Positions 6,064 to 8,397 of a stretch of DNA of 8,397 nucleotides are shown here, in pieces. Numbering within the stretch: position 1 is the stretch's first letter; each line of letters starts with the position of its first letter. A program made the translations under genes and the position numbers. The notes beneath the pieces were generated by a model. It was not told the origin of the DNA and ran no database searches. It saw only the letters and a program-made list of their open reading frames with translations. Origin of the DNA: Verrucomicrobiia bacterium (lineage in GTDB: Bacteria > Verrucomicrobiota > Verrucomicrobiia > Limisphaerales > Palsa-1400); assembly GCA_025934545.1 (NCBI GenBank), contig JAICXV010000064.1, positions 1 through 8,397 on the forward strand. The letters run 5' to 3'.

Positions 6064-6728
6064 CCTACCGAATCGCCCGCTGGCCGTCCCCGCCGCCGCT
6101 TGGAAAAAGTTGGGACGACCCGGCATGGAGCGCTGCGGAAATCGTCGAGATAAATCATTTTCGACCTGAAAGCAGCGATCACCGCCCGCATGTGTCGGCG
6201 CGGTTCCTCTACACGGACGACGGCATCTGTGGCATCTACAACGTTGAAGATCGCTACGTCCGCTCGGTGCGCACCGAATATCTCAGCGAAGTTTGGAAAG
6301 ACAGTTGCGTGGAGTTCTTCGTCCAACCCCGATCCGACGGCGGTTACTTCAATCTGGAAATGAACGCCGGCGGCGCGCATCTCTGCTGGTATATCGAAGA
6401 CCCTACGCGCACAGACACCGGTTTGAAAAAGGCGACGAAAGTTCCACCCGAACTCGGCACCACCATTCAAATCCGTTCTTCTCTCCCCAAAATCGTAGAG
6501 CCGGAAATCGCAACGCCACTAATGTGGCAACTAAGCTTCTTTCTGCCTCGCACCGTCCTGGAAAAATTCACCGGTCCGCTCGGTCCTTTCGCCGGTCAGC
6601 AATGGCGCGGGAATTTTTTTAAATGCGCCGAAGACCTTTCCCATCCGCATTGGGCCGCGTGGTCGCCGGTCGATGAATTTAATTTCCATTTGCCGCGCTG
6701 CTTTGGAACATTGATTTTCGAATCGTGA
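6060..6728 (+). CDS. carbohydrate-binding family 9-like (CBM9/DOMON-type) protein
   Basis: A 222-residue protein consisting of a single beta-sandwich domain. It shows the family landmarks in order: DDPAW (19-23), ARFLYTDDGICGIYNVED (47-64), VWKDSCVEFFVQP (78-90), FNLEMNAGG (97-105), WRGNFFKCAEDLSHPHW (182-198) and FNFHLPRCFGTLIFE (207-221). Secreted homologues bind xylan or other sugars as modules of larger enzymes; stand-alone copies like this have no established role. No signal peptide is visible from the ATG at 6060. That start overlaps the TauE-like stop as ATGA, implying translational coupling. The frame is open far upstream (to 5796) but that part overlaps the membrane gene in another frame and is spurious. 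The stop overlaps the next gene by four bases (GTGA), so it is sandwiched in a tightly coupled trio. Confidence 0.85.
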   Translation: MTYRIARWPSPPPLGKSWDDPAWSAAEIVEINHFRPESSDHRPHVSARFLYTDDGICGIYNVEDRYVRSVRTEYLSEVWKDSCVEFFVQPRSDGGYFNLEMNAGGAHLCWYIEDPTRTDTGLKKATKVPPELGTTIQIRSSLPKIVEPEIATPLMWQLSFFLPRTVLEKFTGPLGPFAGQQWRGNFFKCAEDLSHPHWAAWSPVDEFNFHLPRCFGTLIFES

Positions 6729-8077
6729 AAAGTTCAGGTTTCCAGGCTGGCGTTGCCCGCCGTGTCATTACGCCGACGACCAAAGTCGAATTGGCCGGCC
6801 TCGGTTATTACCTGGAACGCTATTGGGAACGGGTGCGCGACGATATCAACGCCACCGCTCTCGTTGTTACTGGCTCGAACAATCAATCCGTTGCCATCGT
6901 GGCGATGGATTTGATGTATAACGACGCCGTGTTTACGAAATCGATCCGTGAACAAGCCGCGGCGCAAACCGGCCTGGCGCCCGAATCGATTTGCGTCAAT
7001 TGTTCGCACACGCACAATGCGCCGACCGCCGGCTTCATTCGTGGCGCAGGCGAACAGAATCCCGAATACCTCCAATTCGCCGCTAAACAAGGCGCCGACG
7101 CAATTGTCGAAGCCTGGAAAAAGCGACAACCTGCGCGCATCAGCATCGGCCACAGCGAAATCACCGGCCTGACCTTCAATCGCGCTCGCGAAGGCGGGCC
7201 CGTCGACACCCGATTGAGCGTGCTGAAAATCGAATCACCGAAAGAAGAGCCGGTCAGTGCCGTGATCAATTTTCATTCCCATTGCACCGCGCATATGGAA
7301 GTGGATTTGCGCGCCATCAGCCGCGATTGGCCCGGCGAAGTCGTCGACCGTTTTGCCAAAGCCTTCTCCGGTGCCATCGCTCTTTACGTTCAGGGCACCG
7401 CTGGCGACGTCAACACCCTCCGCAAATTCAACGGCACCGACCTTCGCTTCGAACCGGCTAAGCAAATCACCGCCGCTGTTTTCGAAGCGTGGCTCACGGC
7501 GAAGCCACTTAAGAATACAACCGTTGCATTTCAAAGTTCGGAAGTGGCTCTGCCAACACGAGCCTGGACGCGTAGCGAAGTCATGACTGTTCGTGAAGAA
7601 GCCGTCCATCGCCAAAAAACTCGCGACACTCGCGACTGGCTCAAGGGTTTCGCCCGCGCCGCTGTCGGCCAACCCGATCGCCTGCCCTTACGCTACGGTG
7701 GTAGCGAAACCAAAGCGGTCGCCGCACTGGCCAGATTCGGCGTGGAATGGTCTGAGGAAGCCTTGCCTCTCGTTGGCCAGCCAAAACCCGTAATCGCGGA
7801 AACTCAAGCGCTCCGCATCGGCGACGCCTATTTCGCCGCCCACCCATCGGAGCTCTTCATCAAATTCGGCCTCGATCTGCGCGAACGATTTAATTCCGAC
7901 GATTTGTTTATCCTTGGTTACTCCAATGGTTCGATTGGGTACGTTCCCGACGAATACGAAATCGAACGGGGCGGGTACGCTGCGCTCCAATCACCGAAGT
8001 TTACCGGCCAATGCCCATTCACCGCGCAATCCGGCGAGGCCTTGGTCGCCGGCCTTCTCAAGGCGTGCTCTTTTTAG
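6725..8077 (+). CDS. neutral/alkaline ceramidase-like hydrolase (N-terminal catalytic domain only)
   Basis: A 450-residue protein of the neutral/alkaline non-lysosomal ceramidase family, zinc amidases that split ceramide into sphingosine and fatty acid. The N-terminal AGVARRVITP (8-17) is the family's usual domain start. Zinc and active-site candidates are SHTHNAP (94-100; H95/H97), NFHSHCTAH (182-190), GTAGDVN (224-230), HPSELF (373-378; E376) and GYSNGSIGYVPDEY (398-411; Y406). True bacterial ceramidases run to about 640-670 residues with a signal peptide and a C-terminal beta-sandwich. This protein has neither, so it is probably cytoplasmic and may act on another amide or ester. Such short members are common in Verrucomicrobiota and Planctomycetes. 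It starts at a GTG in the GTGA overlap with the CBM9-like gene. A convergent gene begins 16 bases after its TAG. Family placement is confident; the substrate is not. Confidence 0.85.
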   Translation: MKSSGFQAGVARRVITPTTKVELAGLGYYLERYWERVRDDINATALVVTGSNNQSVAIVAMDLMYNDAVFTKSIREQAAAQTGLAPESICVNCSHTHNAPTAGFIRGAGEQNPEYLQFAAKQGADAIVEAWKKRQPARISIGHSEITGLTFNRAREGGPVDTRLSVLKIESPKEEPVSAVINFHSHCTAHMEVDLRAISRDWPGEVVDRFAKAFSGAIALYVQGTAGDVNTLRKFNGTDLRFEPAKQITAAVFEAWLTAKPLKNTTVAFQSSEVALPTRAWTRSEVMTVREEAVHRQKTRDTRDWLKGFARAAVGQPDRLPLRYGGSETKAVAALARFGVEWSEEALPLVGQPKPVIAETQALRIGDAYFAAHPSELFIKFGLDLRERFNSDDLFILGYSNGSIGYVPDEYEIERGGYAALQSPKFTGQCPFTAQSGEALVAGLLKACSF

Positions 8078-8093
8078 TCAAAGTTCGGCGCCT

Positions 8094-8397
8094 TTATTTC
8101 GGCGCGGGCGCGCTCGGCGCTGCTTGTTGCTGCATCGGTGCCCGCTGTTGTGGCGGCGATACGGTCTGACCTTGCTGCGCTTGATTGATGACTCCCTGAT
8201 TTGGCGTTGCCGCACTCGTTGATGTGGATGTTCCTTGCGGTCCTAACGTCGTGTTTTGCGGCGTTGTGGACGCCGGTGTTTGGGTTCCCACAGCAGTGCC
8301 TGTGCTCGCCGGTCCAGGCTGCGTCGGATTACTCGGTGTGATGGATCCTGCCGGAATATTTGGGCTGGGACTGATTTGCGCTCCAGCCGGTTCGCCG
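8094..8397 (-). CDS. C-terminal part of a Pro/Gln/Thr/Ser/Ala-rich protein, cut by window edge
   Basis: The minus-strand frame ending at the TAA at 8094-8096 stays open to the right edge, about 100 codons, so this is the 3' end of a longer gene whose start lies outside. The visible tail is low-complexity: repeated PS, TP, PQ and NT steps (for example GPASTGTAVGTQTP) and ending in a Gln/Pro/Ala-rich stretch (QQRAPMQQQAAPSAPAPK). It contains very few hydrophobic and no aromatic residues, so it should be disordered, as in linkers or tails of surface, envelope or secretion-related proteins. A GTG at 8291 could be taken for a start, but the same composition continues upstream of it. The gene is convergent with the ceramidase-like gene, 16 bases away. 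No function can be assigned. Confidence 0.65.
   Translation of the reverse strand, partial: GEPAGAQISPSPNIPAGSITPSNPTQPGPASTGTAVGTQTPASTTPQNTTLGPQGTSTSTSAATPNQGVINQAQQGQTVSPPQQRAPMQQQAAPSAPAPK

Noticed and set aside
1876..8077. A defence island or new immune system in the plus-strand gene run.
   Set aside because: Every gene belongs to a recognisable metabolic, transport or housekeeping family; no nuclease-ATPase pair, sensor or toxin module is present, and the hydrolase is of a conserved repair-type family.
8088..8105. Hairpin GCGCC-TTTATTTC-GGCGC between the convergent 3' ends, as a bidirectional terminator.
   Set aside because: The stem is only 5 bp and neither strand has a U-tract after it; the repeated CGGCGC nearby is mostly the Ala/Pro codon bias of the minus-strand gene.

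Overview
The window looks like an ordinary chromosomal segment of a Gram-negative bacterium, most likely a member of Verrucomicrobiota (Chthoniobacterales or Pedosphaera-like soil or freshwater lineages). This rests on the gene mix: a DUF5069 protein, a Tat-exported Gfo/Idh/MocA oxidoreductase, a short ceramidase-like protein, a CBM9-like protein, a dispersed inverted repeat and a moderately GC-rich composition. The assignment is inference from gene content, since no 16S or other phylogenetic marker is present.

Left part, minus strand (1-1774): the 5' nine-tenths of a tRNA-Arg(UCG) gene cut by the left edge, a 205-base spacer holding a striking 19+19 bp perfect inverted repeat (REPIN-like), and a complete rpoN gene for sigma-54. 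The rpoN promoter I propose lies so close to its ATG that the mRNA would be nearly leaderless.

A 101-base divergent spacer (1775-1875) with a small palindrome separates rpoN from a long plus-strand run.

Right part, plus strand (1876-8077): seven co-directional, tightly packed genes. They encode a YycJ/WalJ-type metallo-beta-lactamase-fold hydrolase, a DUF5069 protein, a Tat-signal Gfo/Idh/MocA dehydrogenase, an NAD(P)-binding epimerase/NmrA-like protein, a TauE/SafE-type membrane exporter, a CBM9-like protein and a neutral-ceramidase-like hydrolase. The gaps are 43, 15, 0, 62, -4 and -4 bases, so the last three (TauE, CBM9-like, ceramidase-like) appear translationally coupled through ATGA and GTGA overlaps. 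The second half suggests carbohydrate or sugar-lipid metabolism, but the substrate cannot be read from the sequence. At the far right a convergent minus-strand gene enters from outside; only its Pro/Gln/Thr/Ser/Ala-rich C-terminal tail is visible.

I see no phage, IS transposase, CRISPR array, toxin-antitoxin or recognisable defence system. The most unusual items are the REPIN-like element beside rpoN and the coupled CBM9-like/ceramidase-like pair without signal peptides.
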